DNA of 64,000 nucleotides from an uncultured Flavobacteriaceae bacterium (GTDB lineage Bacteria; Bacteroidota; Bacteroidia; Flavobacteriales; Flavobacteriaceae). A program made the translations under genes and the position numbers. The stretch is from the NCBI GenBank assembly GCA_947494325.1, contig CANLUS010000006.1, positions 62,001-126,000 of the forward strand, read 5' to 3'. Below the pieces are notes generated by a model. That model searched no databases and was not told the DNA's origin. It saw only the letters and a program-made list of their open reading frames with translations. Shown here piece by piece: positions 1 to 9,616 of this stretch (position 1 is the stretch's first letter; each line of letters opens with the position of its first letter).

Positions 1-3000
1 ATTTGGATAATTTAGAACATTTTCAATTACTAAATCTCTGTCATCAACTACAACAAAATTTAACGTAGCTTCTGATGGATTATTGTATGTGTCCCAACAT
101 TTAAATGTAATTGTATGTGGACCAGGTTCTAGATTTCGAAAAGGAAACTTCGCCTTACCTTTTGTAAAGTCATCTAATTCAGTTTGATAGAAGTCGTTTA
201 AGATAAAAGGATTGGCCTGATCTCCGTCTAAAATTGCGATAATATCGTGATCAACAGCAGTAATCGAAGTATTAATACCAGAGGCATCTTCGAGATCAGC
301 AATAAAAAATGGCGATTCATTTGTATTTCCACCATCAACAAATGACTCATCATTCATAAATAATTTAATAGTTGGTCCCGTTGTATCATCGGCGGCGTTT
401 TCATCAATACCACCAATAACGATATCTTGATTGAACCCAGATTTATCATTTTGTTGGTCGTCAGCATACATACTAATTTTTGCTTTACCAAAAGCAATTC
501 GAATATCTCTAGGAACAACAAATTCAAATTTAAAATTGCCATTGGTTACTGATGCTTGTCCTCTAAAGATCTTACTTTCAATGGCTTCAAAATTCAGTTT
601 TCTGCCAAAGTTGTCATTGTCTAAAGTTGTTCTTTCTAATGATTTATCGAAGACTGTAGTCGATAATTTTCCGTTAAAACCATTTAAAATATTATCTGAA
701 GCATCTGTTACAACACCTTCTAATGTTACTCTTGATAAAGCCTTCAATGTATCGATAGATTGTGTAACATCAACATTGTTCATTTTAGTGATTTTCACAT
801 TTGGTTTCGGTTGCGCTAATTTCATTGCGGGATCGCCAAAATAATAAACAAATAATCGTTGATCAGAATTTGGAGAATCTGGATCGTTTTTACTCTCCAT
901 CAAAGCTTGTGCAATTGTTAAGTCTTCATTATTAAAAGCAAATAACTTTTTTACCAAGACCCTGTTAAAACTTTGACCTACACTAATAAAAATTTCCCTA
1001 GTCGTTGTGATCATGGCAATAGCACCACCGTTACTATTTGCAAAGGTAAATTCACCTGCAGTAACTCTATTTGGGTTATCAAATCTTGAAAATTCGCAGG
1101 TTACTGTAATAAGCAGAGGCAAGGTATTTGGATTTCTCCAATCGTTAATCTGGGGAACTTCTAAAATACGCTCATCGGCCCATCCATCCTCGCCACCATG
1201 TCCAAAATAATTAACAACCAACGAACCAGTCTCAACGGCATTGTCAATGGCTTCGTTAACGGTAGGATAGCGTTCTCCTCCAGAAGAGGTTTGTTGCACA
1301 AAGGCATCAGAATAGATCTTTGTAATATTAAACTCGGGTTTGTTGTCCTTTACATCGTTTGCAATGGTTTCAACCGTTTGTTGTAGTACAAATTCACCCG
1401 CATCATCTGGGTCATCCGCAATAACAGTAATTTTATTTCTCCAATCTCCAAAAGAAGAAGTCGCATAATAACTCAATACTTTGTCTACAGCAGTCTTAGC
1501 GTCTGCTAAAGTTGTTATAGGAAATCTTCCCGTGGCAACATCTTGCAAGTCAGTTGTTTTTAACTCACCATCTGAAGGATCCATCATACCGTAATAATCA
1601 TCAGTAACATAGGACGTTGCTAGATTAAAACTTTCGAAGGACTCAAATGCTGGAACTACATTATTATTACCCGTAATTCTATTTTTATAGTCATAAGATG
1701 CATCTCCGAACAGGGCTACATATTTAATACGGCTAGTGATCGAGGTAGCATTTATATAAAAATGTCTAACAAAATCTCTAATAGCTGTGAGGTCTGGAGA
1801 ACCAGAACCAAATTCATTATAGATCTGTTCTAAATCTATCACGCGGACGGTCAGACCAGAATTTGCACGATGATATTCGGCTATTCTTTCAGCTTCAGCT
1901 ATTAAATAATCAGGTGAAATTAGTATGTAATCAATATCTTGAAGACTATGTAAGTTCTGATTTGGAATTATTGCATTGTCGAGAAGCTCTGGCGTAAAAA
2001 AATCACTTTCATTGAGTACAATAAATTCATCTAAAACACCTCCATTACGTTTAAATGAAATAGTATTAGCTACTGTCGATTCATTCGTAATTAATTGAGG
2101 TTCGATACTTTTGGTAACGTTCCATATTTGTGTTGTACTTGTGGTATTTTGTACCGTATATTTTATCACATCTGTGAAAGAAGCTTTAGCGGCATCAAAA
2201 TTTCTAAAGGAAAATTGTTTGTCATTAGATGCCACTAGTTTCTTTGTACCAATAAGTTCGATATAATCTAAATGAGCTCTAGCTGACGGATTTCCATTAT
2301 TATTATATGTTACTTCTACAGCTATTTGATCAGAATTTATAGATATATCACGAATTGTTTCTCTAGCAATAGCTAAGGTTAAGTTAAATGGAGAACTAGA
2401 TATAGCAGGAAAATTAATATTTCCCAAATTTTGATCATTCACTCGAATTTCCATTTGAGAAGAGGTAAATGATTCAATAGCTCCACGCACCCTGACATAG
2501 ATATTTTTTGAAGGTTCAATCGTAGAAAAATCAAAATTCACTGTCGTGGTGTTTATATTACTTAGATTTTTGCCTAACCATTGTTGTCCATTCGAAAAGA
2601 GATTAACATCGTCTTGTTCATATACGTGATAATCATTAAACGTATTAACGGATATGGTTTCTGTTGAAGTAATAGTCGTATTGTTTTGTATTCTCTTACC
2701 AGGAGCGTCACTAATTGTTAAAAAATAAAAAGCTTTATCACTATATATATTATTGATATGTCTCACTTGGTCCTCTTGTAAAGCTTCAGTGTTCCAACCA
2801 TGAGGACCTTTTCCATAAAACAAAATATAATCATCAGAATCAAAACTATTGTCTTCTTCTCCGATGACGGTAATAGCATTTTCTTGAAGTCCGTCATATC
2901 TAAAGGCACTATTTAACATCGGTAATAGCTGACCACCATTTCCATAGATCTGAATATTCTTCGGATTAATGTCATTGGTATTGACCCCTAAGTTATCTAA

Positions 3001-3195
3001 GAAATTTTTATCGATTTTGAATATCCCAGTAGTGTCAATGGCAAATTTATACCAGGTACCTTGTGATAATACAGAATTTTTTACGGTAGATGATTTAAAT
3101 TTTGGGGTTGTTTTGTTTTCACCAATTTGGGCTGACAGTAAGAGGGGTGTCAACAGGGTTACTATATATATGAAGTACTTATTTTTTGACATCAT
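1..3195 (-). CDS. porU: PorU, type IX secretion system sortase (C-terminus cut by window edge)
   Basis: Reads leftward from the ATG at 3195-3193 (a second ATG follows at once) and stays open to base 1, so 1065 codons are visible and the C-terminus is missing. The start carries a signal peptide ending in LLLSAQ. The central part is a gingipain-like C25 peptidase domain: the putative catalytic His666 lies in NYFGHGG and Cys700 in TVTCEFS. In this family PorU is an outer-membrane-associated cysteine peptidase that removes the C-terminal sorting domain of type IX cargo and attaches the protein to anionic lipopolysaccharide. It is divergent from gldJ, as in other gliding flavobacteria. Visible length fits a protein of about 1250-1300 residues. 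The family call is firm; exact processing site and C-terminus are not visible. Confidence 0.93.
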   Translation of the reverse strand, partial: MMSKNKYFIYIVTLLTPLLLSAQIGENKTTPKFKSSTVKNSVLSQGTWYKFAIDTTGIFKIDKNFLDNLGVNTNDINPKNIQIYGNGGQLLPMLNSAFRYDGLQENAITVIGEEDNSFDSDDYILFYGKGPHGWNTEALQEDQVRHINNIYSDKAFYFLTISDAPGKRIQNNTTITSTETISVNTFNDYHVYEQDDVNLFSNGQQWLGKNLSNINTTTVNFDFSTIEPSKNIYVRVRGAIESFTSSQMEIRVNDQNLGNINFPAISSSPFNLTLAIARETIRDISINSDQIAVEVTYNNNGNPSARAHLDYIELIGTKKLVASNDKQFSFRNFDAAKASFTDVIKYTVQNTTSTTQIWNVTKSIEPQLITNESTVANTISFKRNGGVLDEFIVLNESDFFTPELLDNAIIPNQNLHSLQDIDYILISPDYLIAEAERIAEYHRANSGLTVRVIDLEQIYNEFGSGSPDLTAIRDFVRHFYINATSITSRIKYVALFGDASYDYKNRITGNNNVVPAFESFESFNLATSYVTDDYYGMMDPSDGELKTTDLQDVATGRFPITTLADAKTAVDKVLSYYATSSFGDWRNKITVIADDPDDAGEFVLQQTVETIANDVKDNKPEFNITKIYSDAFVQQTSSGGERYPTVNEAIDNAVETGSLVVNYFGHGGEDGWADERILEVPQINDWRNPNTLPLLITVTCEFSRFDNPNRVTAGEFTFANSNGGAIAMITTTREIFISVGQSFNRVLVKKLFAFNNEDLTIAQALMESKNDPDSPNSDQRLFVYYFGDPAMKLAQPKPNVKITKMNNVDVTQSIDTLKALSRVTLEGVVTDASDNILNGFNGKLSTTVFDKSLERTTLDNDNFGRKLNFEAIESKIFRGQASVTNGNFKFEFVVPRDIRIAFGKAKISMYADDQQNDKSGFNQDIVIGGIDENAADDTTGPTIKLFMNDESFVDGGNTNESPFFIADLEDASGINTSITAVDHDIIAILDGDQANPFILNDFYQTELDDFTKGKAKFPFRNLEPGPHTITFKCWDTYNNPSEATLNFVVVDDRDLVIENVLNYPN

Positions 3196-3379
3196 TAATC
3201 TAAACGCAAGTTAAGTAGACTTATTTTAATTTTTTACAAGGTTACATATAATAAAGAAATAAAACAATCGTTATACATGCATCTAATGGCATTTTATGTT
3301 ATTGATAGTATTGAGATTTAATTTACAAATTTAATAGATTATAAGGTCTTAGACCCCCTAAATTAACACTAAAGTAAGT

Positions 3380-5176
3380 ATGAAAAGGTTTATAGGAAAA
3401 AAAGTATTACTAACTATCCTAGTCACAGGTTTTTTGGTAAGTTGTGGTAAGAAAGGAAGAACTTCTTCAGAATTGACCGGATGGAATTTTAACGATCCAA
3501 CGTATGGTGGTTTTACTGCTAATACAAATTATGCAGGTCAAAAGGTACCACCTGGTATGGTATTAATAGAAGGAGGTACATTTACCATGGGTAGTGTACA
3601 AGATGATGTTTTGTTTGATTGGAATACTACGCCTAAGCAACAACAAATTAGATCTTTTTATATGGATCAAGCGGAAGTAACAAACTTAGAATATTTGTTC
3701 TATTTACAATATTTAGAGAAAGTTTTCCCACCTTCTGATGATACGTATCGTAAGATCTATCAATCGGCTTTGCCAGATACATTAGTATGGAGAGACGCTC
3801 TTGGTTTTAATGAATTATTATCAGAGAGTTATTTACGTCACCCTTCGTATAGTGATTATCCAGTTGTAGGTGTTTCATGGTTACAAGCGACAGAGTATTG
3901 TAAATGGAGAACCGATAGGGTAAACGAGAAGATTTTATATGACAAAGGAGTATTGAACAAACTATTTGATCAAGATTCTTTAAAAGTTGAAGGAAAAAAC
4001 AGATTCGACACAAGTACTTATTTAGCAAATCCTAAGTTGTTATTTGATGGAGATGAGAGCATCTATAACAAAGGTTTACCAGATTATTCTGTAAAACCTT
4101 CTAAAAAGAAAAGTAAAAAAGAAAGAAAAGCAGAAGCAGCTTCTGACGATGATGCGGCTTACGTAGAAACTGATACGGATAAAAAATCTAAAAAGAAAAG
4201 AGGTAGAAAAGCGAAGACTCCACAAGGTTTTACAGGGAGACACGTAAAAACTTCTGACGGGTTGTTAACACAACGTTTTAGATTGCCTACAGAAGCTGAA
4301 TGGGAATACGCCGCAAAAGCTTTAATAGAAAATAGAGAGTACAATAGTATTAGAGGGAGAAAGAAATATTCTTGGAATGGTCGTTATACTAGAGATCAAT
4401 CAAAGAAAAGAGCTGGAGATCAATTAGCGAACTTTAAGCAAGGTAAAGGAGATTATAGTGGTTTAGCAGGATGGAGTAATGATGGTGCTGATATTACTAT
4501 TCAAGTAAAATCTTATGACCCGAACGCATTTGGTTTATACGATATGTCTGGTAATGTTGCCGAATGGGTAGCTGATGTATACAGACCAATTGTAGACAAT
4601 GATGCAAACGATTTCAATTACTTTAGAGGTAATGTATTTAAAAAGCCTTTGATAGACGAGGAAGGGAAAGTAGTAGTTGTAGATTATAACTCTATCGAAT
4701 TTGACACCTTAGACAATGGTAAAATTGTACCAAAAGATTTACCAGGAAGTGTAAAGTATGTGCCAATTACAAAGCGTGATGCTTTTATGAGACCTAACTA
4801 CGAAAAGGCTGATAACGTATCGATAGGTGATGGAGATTTAGCTTCTACAAAGAACTTCTTCAAAGATGAGGAAGAGGCAGAAGAAGGAGATGATAAACCT
4901 CGTATGTATAACTCTCCAAAGACACCAAGACAAATAGGTGAGAGCGGTTTGATTATTCAACAATATGATACAAAGAAAAGAACAACCTTAATTAGTGATG
5001 AAACTAGAGTTTATAAGGGTGGTTCTTGGAAAGATAGAGAGTACTGGTTAGATCCGGCGCAAAGAAGATACTTGCCTCAGTATATGGCAACAAACTATAT
5101 CGGTTTCCGTTGTGCAACTGATAAGTTAGGAGCAATGTCTTATAAGAGAAGAAGAAAATCTCCTTCAAAAAGATAA
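3380..5176 (+). CDS. gldJ: GldJ, gliding motility / type IX secretion lipoprotein
   Basis: A 598-residue lipoprotein with signal peptide and lipobox LVSC (Cys22). The rest is a formylglycine-generating-enzyme (sulfatase-modifying factor) fold: PGMVLIEGGTFTMGS near residue 60, SWLQATEYCKWR near 166-177, RLPTEAEWEYAA, DMSGNVAEWVAD, and a C-terminal KGGSWKDREYW and GFRCA. In Flavobacterium, GldJ is an outer-membrane lipoprotein needed for gliding and type IX secretion. Residues about 239-281 are a Lys/Arg-rich stretch with an acidic centre that interrupts the fold, and a second acidic stretch lies near residue 495. It is followed by a strong terminator and murF, and is divergent from porU, the known flavobacterial arrangement. 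No exact TAnnTTTG element is seen in the 184-base divergent spacer. Confidence 0.95.
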   Translation: MKRFIGKKVLLTILVTGFLVSCGKKGRTSSELTGWNFNDPTYGGFTANTNYAGQKVPPGMVLIEGGTFTMGSVQDDVLFDWNTTPKQQQIRSFYMDQAEVTNLEYLFYLQYLEKVFPPSDDTYRKIYQSALPDTLVWRDALGFNELLSESYLRHPSYSDYPVVGVSWLQATEYCKWRTDRVNEKILYDKGVLNKLFDQDSLKVEGKNRFDTSTYLANPKLLFDGDESIYNKGLPDYSVKPSKKKSKKERKAEAASDDDAAYVETDTDKKSKKKRGRKAKTPQGFTGRHVKTSDGLLTQRFRLPTEAEWEYAAKALIENREYNSIRGRKKYSWNGRYTRDQSKKRAGDQLANFKQGKGDYSGLAGWSNDGADITIQVKSYDPNAFGLYDMSGNVAEWVADVYRPIVDNDANDFNYFRGNVFKKPLIDEEGKVVVVDYNSIEFDTLDNGKIVPKDLPGSVKYVPITKRDAFMRPNYEKADNVSIGDGDLASTKNFFKDEEEAEEGDDKPRMYNSPKTPRQIGESGLIIQQYDTKKRTTLISDETRVYKGGSWKDREYWLDPAQRRYLPQYMATNYIGFRCATDKLGAMSYKRRRKSPSKR

Positions 5177-5208
5177 AACAAATTCTAAATCAACCAATAT
5201 TTTAAAAA

Positions 5209-5237
5209 CTCAATACCTCGGTATTGAGTTTTTTTTT
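5209..5237 (+). terminator. Rho-independent terminator after gldJ
   Basis: CTCAATAC, loop CTCG, GTATTGAG, followed by nine T. It lies 32 bases after the gldJ stop and 11 bases before the murF ATG, so murF either depends on readthrough or has its own very short leader. Confidence 0.88.
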
Positions 5238-5248
5238 AGCTTTACTCC

Positions 5249-6526
5249 ATGAATATTGAACAACTACATAAGCTCTTTTTAGGGTGCTCGAAAGTAACTA
5301 CCGATACTAGAAAAATTGAAAGTAATAGTTTGTTTTTTGCGTTGAAAGGAGAGAACTTTAACGGAAATAAATTTGCTCATGAAGCCTTGAAAAAAGGAGC
5401 ATCGTATGCCGTTATTGATGAGGTTAAATATCAAACTGATAAACGTTGTATTTTAGTAAGCAATGTGCTAGAAACGTTGCAAGTACTAGCATCTTTTCAT
5501 AGAAGTTTTTTAGCAATTCCAATTATTTCTTTAACAGGAAGCAATGGTAAGACAACCACTAAAGAACTGATCAATGCAGTATTATCGAAAAAGTATGAAA
5601 CGACGGCTACCTTTGGAAATTTGAACAATCATATAGGCGTACCCTTAACACTATTGTCAATGACTTCAAATACTGAAATCGGAATTGTCGAAATGGGAGC
5701 CAACCATTTAGAGGAAATAGCTTTATTGTCAAACATAGCACAGCCAGATTTTGGGTATATTACTAATTTTGGTAAAGCACATTTAGAGGGATTCGGAAGC
5801 CTAGAAGGTGTAGTTCAAGGAAAAACTGAACTGTATGCGAATTTAAGAAAACATGAAAAGGAAGTATTTGTAAACACATACGACGCGCAACAAATTACCC
5901 ATTCTAAAGGTATGGAATGCATTACTTTTGGTAAGGAAGCGTCAAGGTATTTTATTGAGTTTGTAACAGCAGATCCTTTTGTTGTATTGAAATTTGAAAA
6001 TAAAGAAATTACGAGTCAATTAATAGGGGCTTATAATTTTAATAATATAGCTGCTGCAATTGCCATTGGAAAGCACTTCAAGGTGCCAGATGATCTTATT
6101 CAAGAAGCCATTGAACAATATATACCTACCAATAATAGATCCCAAATATTAAAGAAAGGAACGAATAAAATTATCTTAGATGCTTATAATGCCAACCCTA
6201 GTAGTATGAAGGTGGCCCTAGAAAATTTTTCCGGTTTAACCGATGAATCGAAGGTTGCTATTCTTGGAGATATGTTCGAATTGGGTAATGAAGCTGAGGC
6301 TGAACATCAACTTATCGCAGATCTTGCGAGTAATCTCGATATTGGTACGGTTTATTTGTTGGGAGAAAATTTTCAAAAAGTTTCATCTATCAATGACCGT
6401 ACACAACAATTCGTATCATTTGAGGCTTTTAAAGATTACTTTTCGAAGCAGCAAACGAAAAATTCAACCATATTGATTAAAGCATCACGCGGAATGGCTC
6501 TTGAACGTATTGTAGATTTACTATAA
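5249..6526 (+). CDS. murF: UDP-N-acetylmuramoyl-tripeptide--D-alanyl-D-alanine ligase (MurF)
   Basis: A 425-residue Mur ligase. It adds D-Ala-D-Ala to the UDP-MurNAc-tripeptide, the last cytoplasmic step in building the peptidoglycan peptide. Domain order is typical: N-terminal substrate domain (about 1-85), central ATPase with P-loop TGSNGKTTTKE at 96-106, EMGANH and the NNHIGVPLTL motif, then a C-terminal ligase domain with LDAYNANPSSM and LGDMFELG. Length fits the family (430-450). The gene sits 11 bases after the gldJ terminator and is followed by a convergent gene. The gldJ-murF order is common in flavobacteria. Confidence 0.95.
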   Translation: MNIEQLHKLFLGCSKVTTDTRKIESNSLFFALKGENFNGNKFAHEALKKGASYAVIDEVKYQTDKRCILVSNVLETLQVLASFHRSFLAIPIISLTGSNGKTTTKELINAVLSKKYETTATFGNLNNHIGVPLTLLSMTSNTEIGIVEMGANHLEEIALLSNIAQPDFGYITNFGKAHLEGFGSLEGVVQGKTELYANLRKHEKEVFVNTYDAQQITHSKGMECITFGKEASRYFIEFVTADPFVVLKFENKEITSQLIGAYNFNNIAAAIAIGKHFKVPDDLIQEAIEQYIPTNNRSQILKKGTNKIILDAYNANPSSMKVALENFSGLTDESKVAILGDMFELGNEAEAEHQLIADLASNLDIGTVYLLGENFQKVSSINDRTQQFVSFEAFKDYFSKQQTKNSTILIKASRGMALERIVDLL

Positions 6527-6561
6527 TCCGTTATGTCGATTCAATCAAATTTTGAAAACAA

Positions 6562-7296
6562 TTACTTATTTTCCAACATAAAAGCTTTAAAAGCATTCCA
6601 ATAACCTGTATATCCGCTGGTTGATTCCCAAACTGCACGAGATCCATGTATACCTGCTTCGGAAGGTTTGTAGTGAATTAATTGATCATTATCTACGAAT
6701 CTTAACAATTTCTCAACCGGTTTTATTTCTCTTTTAGATGAGGTAATGAAGGTAGGTACGTTTAATAATTTTATAAGTACAGCCAAGTTCTTTCCGTTCA
6801 GATATTCTCCTGGACTAAATGCTGCTACTGCTTTTATTTTCTTATTTTCACTAGCTATCCAAAGTGCCAAAGAGGCAGAATAAGAGCTTCCAATTAAAAT
6901 AATAGGAGTATTACCATTGACTTCATACATATAATTAATGGCAGCTTCTACGTCCTGTTTAGCTCCTGCAAAACCTACATTTCTAAGTTTAGACTTAGCA
7001 TCTATGGCTGTTTGATTTTGGATGCCATTTACGGTATTTCCAGAACGTTGGTCAATTGCTAAGCACGAGAATCCTAAAGCATTTAATTTTTTGGCAGTTT
7101 CGATATATTCACCGCGACTATAGCCCGCCTGATGACATAATAAGACTGTAGGTTTTACATCTTTTAAATAGTAGCTATCTCCAGTAACCAGCACAGAATC
7201 TTTGGCATAAAAAGTAATGGTTTCAGTATATATCTCTTCTTGCGCGATCAGTGCTTGCGAAAAAATTAATAAAAATAGTAGGGTGAACGTACGCAT
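6562..7296 (-). CDS. Exported alpha/beta hydrolase (dienelactone hydrolase-like)
   Basis: A 244-residue protein with a clear signal peptide (ends near ALIAQ, residue 19), so probably periplasmic. The core is an alpha/beta hydrolase fold: an oxyanion-type stretch LLCHQAGYS at 52-60, a nucleophile elbow IGSSYSAS with Ser138, and a C-terminal AGIHGSRA that offers the catalytic His. An acid residue is likely near the VDNDQL segment but is not proven. Substrate unknown. It lies 5 bases downstream of another exported protein on the same strand and both are probably co-transcribed from the spacer before the ABC exporter gene. Convergent with murF. Confidence 0.8.
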   Translation of the reverse strand: MRTFTLLFLLIFSQALIAQEEIYTETITFYAKDSVLVTGDSYYLKDVKPTVLLCHQAGYSRGEYIETAKKLNALGFSCLAIDQRSGNTVNGIQNQTAIDAKSKLRNVGFAGAKQDVEAAINYMYEVNGNTPIILIGSSYSASLALWIASENKKIKAVAAFSPGEYLNGKNLAVLIKLLNVPTFITSSKREIKPVEKLLRFVDNDQLIHYKPSEAGIHGSRAVWESTSGYTGYWNAFKAFMLENK

Positions 7297-7301
7297 ATAT
7301 A

Positions 7302-7730
7302 TTAGTTTAAATGTTTAACAGGATCCTTACCAAAAATTACTTTTCTAAATTCCCCAGGTTTTTTCGTGTTTAATAATTTGAGTCCGTTTTGCGCCTTAAT
7401 CAAAGCAGCAAAATGCTCTTCTCTTTTGTCGTATTGTTGTTGATTTGCATACGTGGTAATGAGCATAAAGTTAAAAGGGTTTTCTTTTGTTGAGGGAGTC
7501 TCTAAGAATTGATACGATAAAATATGTCCTTTTTGTAGAGCTTGTACCCGTAATACTTTCCAATTGTTCTGATAGTAGAATAAGACCTCTTTTGTATTAT
7601 TATTTAATATTTGTACAAAGTCAATTGTGGAAATTCGATCCTCTAAGTTTAATTGACCGGCATCATTTAATAGTTGAGATTTTCCGGAGAGCCCCGTAAG
7701 AAGGATAAAACAAAAGAGTAGAGATCGCAT
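7302..7730 (-). CDS. Small exported protein, possible dimeric alpha/beta-barrel fold
   Basis: A 142-residue protein with a signal peptide (about 1-18). The middle (YQNNWKVLRVQALQKGHI, then FMLITTYANQQQYDKREEHF) resembles secreted flavobacterial proteins of the stress-response or ABM-like dimeric alpha/beta-barrel type, in which a strand is followed by a helix carrying a YDKREE-like segment. No catalytic residue can be pointed to. It is the first gene of a two-gene unit with the hydrolase at 6562-7296 (5-base gap). Function unknown; the fold suggestion is from memory of similar sequences, not from a search. Confidence 0.65.
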   Translation of the reverse strand: MRSLLFCFILLTGLSGKSQLLNDAGQLNLEDRISTIDFVQILNNNTKEVLFYYQNNWKVLRVQALQKGHILSYQFLETPSTKENPFNFMLITTYANQQQYDKREEHFAALIKAQNGLKLLNTKKPGEFRKVIFGKDPVKHLN

Positions 7731-7877
7731 GCTTTTATATTTTGGTGTTTCAATATACCAAATTCAGAATTCGATAAATAATCAATGCTGTAATTTTAAC
7801 ATGGGTTTAAGATTTTAAGAAATACTGCCTAATTGTCATTTTAACTATCTTGGCGTGATATTAGACAGTTCTAGTGT

Positions 7878-9614
7878 ATGAGTAAACAAAAAGTATCCTT
7901 TGGTTGGGCATTTAAGGAATTTATATGGCCCAGAAGAAAAATCGTTTTCATTGGTCTAATCTTGATCATATTAAAAAGTTTAGCAGGATTTGTCATTCCT
8001 ATTCAAACAAAAACTTTGATTGATGATATTGTGCCGAACAAAGATATGAATGCCCTATACACTCTGGTCATTGTTATCGTGTCAGCATTATTGATTCAAG
8101 CTTTAACCTCGTTTTCTTTAACGAGATTGTTAAGTGTAGAAGCACAACATTTAATCTCTTTGTTAAGGGCACAAGTACAAAAGAAACTCTTGAGATTACC
8201 AATTAATTTTTTTGATAATAATAAATCAGGTGCGCTAGTTTCTAGGGTTATGACCGATGTAGAAGGTGTACGAAATTTGGTCGGTACTGGCCTGGTACAA
8301 TTAATTGGTGGTTCGATTACCGCAATTTTGGCATTTATTTTACTTATTAAGATTAGTATTACTATGACGTTTGTGGTTTTGGTACCTGTTATTGTTTTCG
8401 GAGTAGTAATGTTAAAGGCATTTGGTGTTATTCGCCCTATTTTTAAGGCAAGAGGTAAAATCAATGCTGAGGTTACAGGCCGACTTACTGAAACACTAAA
8501 TGGGGTACGTGTTATCAAAGGATTTAACGCCGAAGCTCAAGAAAATAAAACCTTCGAAGAAGGTGTTGAACGTCTTTTTCAGAACGTTAAAAAGAGTCTA
8601 ACGGCTACGGCATTGATTACGAGCTCGTCAACTTTTTTAATCGGATTAGCGTCTGCAGGTATCATGGGAATAGGAGGCTATTATATTATGAATGATACAA
8701 TGTCGTTAGGTGATTTTGTGCAGTTTACAATTCTGCTTGGTTTTATGGTCGCTCCGATTGTACAGATGAGTAATATAGGAAGTCAATTAACCGAAGCTAT
8801 GGCTGGCTTAGATCGTACCCAAGAATTAATGGAGTTAGAAGAAGAAAATAATCCAGAACAGCGAACTGTATTATTGAACAAATTTGCAGGAAATATTGTT
8901 TTTGATGACGTTTCGTTTAGTTATGAAGAAAGTAAAGAAGTATTGCATAATATCTCTTTTTCGGCTCCTGCAGGAAGTGTTACAGCGTTAGTTGGGTCTT
9001 CAGGTTCTGGAAAATCAACTATCGCAGGTTTAGCGGCAACATTCTTAAATCCCAAAAAAGGAAAAGTAACTCTAGATGGCACCGATTTGAGCACAGTGAA
9101 TTTGAGTAGCTATCGAAGTAAATTGGGCGTGGTATTACAAGATGATTTTTTGTATGAAGGTACGATTCGTGAAAATATTTTATTCGCTAAAGCGGAAGCA
9201 ACCGAAGAACAGTTGCAGGCTGCGGTAAAAGGAGCTTATGTGAATGAATTTACTGATCGCTTTGATGAAGGGTTAAACACAGTGATAGGGGAGCGTGGTG
9301 TAAAATTATCAGGCGGTCAACGACAGCGTATATCAATTGCAAGAGCGCTATTAGCGGACCCAAAGATTATTATTTTAGATGAAGCTACGTCTAATTTAGA
9401 TACAGAAAGTGAGTCTTATATTCAAAAGAGTTTAGGTTTACTGATGCAAGATAGAACAACCTTCGTGATTGCACATAGATTAAGTACCATACAACAAGCC
9501 GATCAGATCTTAGTAATTGAAGAAGGAAATATAGTAGAGCGAGGAAAGCATGATGAACTAATTGCCCAGAAAGGGCGCTATTATGAACTATATACCTACC
9601 AAAGTAGAATATAA
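7878..9614 (+). CDS. MsbA-like ABC exporter, fused permease and ATPase
   Basis: A 578-residue half-transporter. About 1-310 form a six-helix ABC exporter membrane domain (hydrophobic stretches from residue 20 on, cytoplasmic loop LTETLNGVRVIKGFNAE typical of MsbA-type exporters). About 335-575 form the nucleotide-binding domain: Walker A GSSGSGKST near 373-381, Q-loop VVLQDDFLYEG, signature LSGGQRQR near 477, Walker B IIILDEATSNLD near 497, and the switch His in VIAHRLST. It would function as a homodimer. Substrate cannot be read; lipid or drug export are both possible. The M23 peptidase starts 2 bases after its stop, so the two are co-transcribed. Confidence 0.92.
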   Translation: MSKQKVSFGWAFKEFIWPRRKIVFIGLILIILKSLAGFVIPIQTKTLIDDIVPNKDMNALYTLVIVIVSALLIQALTSFSLTRLLSVEAQHLISLLRAQVQKKLLRLPINFFDNNKSGALVSRVMTDVEGVRNLVGTGLVQLIGGSITAILAFILLIKISITMTFVVLVPVIVFGVVMLKAFGVIRPIFKARGKINAEVTGRLTETLNGVRVIKGFNAEAQENKTFEEGVERLFQNVKKSLTATALITSSSTFLIGLASAGIMGIGGYYIMNDTMSLGDFVQFTILLGFMVAPIVQMSNIGSQLTEAMAGLDRTQELMELEEENNPEQRTVLLNKFAGNIVFDDVSFSYEESKEVLHNISFSAPAGSVTALVGSSGSGKSTIAGLAATFLNPKKGKVTLDGTDLSTVNLSSYRSKLGVVLQDDFLYEGTIRENILFAKAEATEEQLQAAVKGAYVNEFTDRFDEGLNTVIGERGVKLSGGQRQRISIARALLADPKIIILDEATSNLDTESESYIQKSLGLLMQDRTTFVIAHRLSTIQQADQILVIEEGNIVERGKHDELIAQKGRYYELYTYQSRI

Positions 9615-9616
9615 GC

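Noticed and set aside
431-1386. Several plus-strand open frames of 60-140 codons
   Set aside because: They lie antisense to the continuous porU reading frame, which has the C25 motifs, and have no recognisable features.
8096-8518. 140-codon minus-strand frame
   Set aside because: It is antisense to the membrane domain of the ABC exporter, which has full family motifs.
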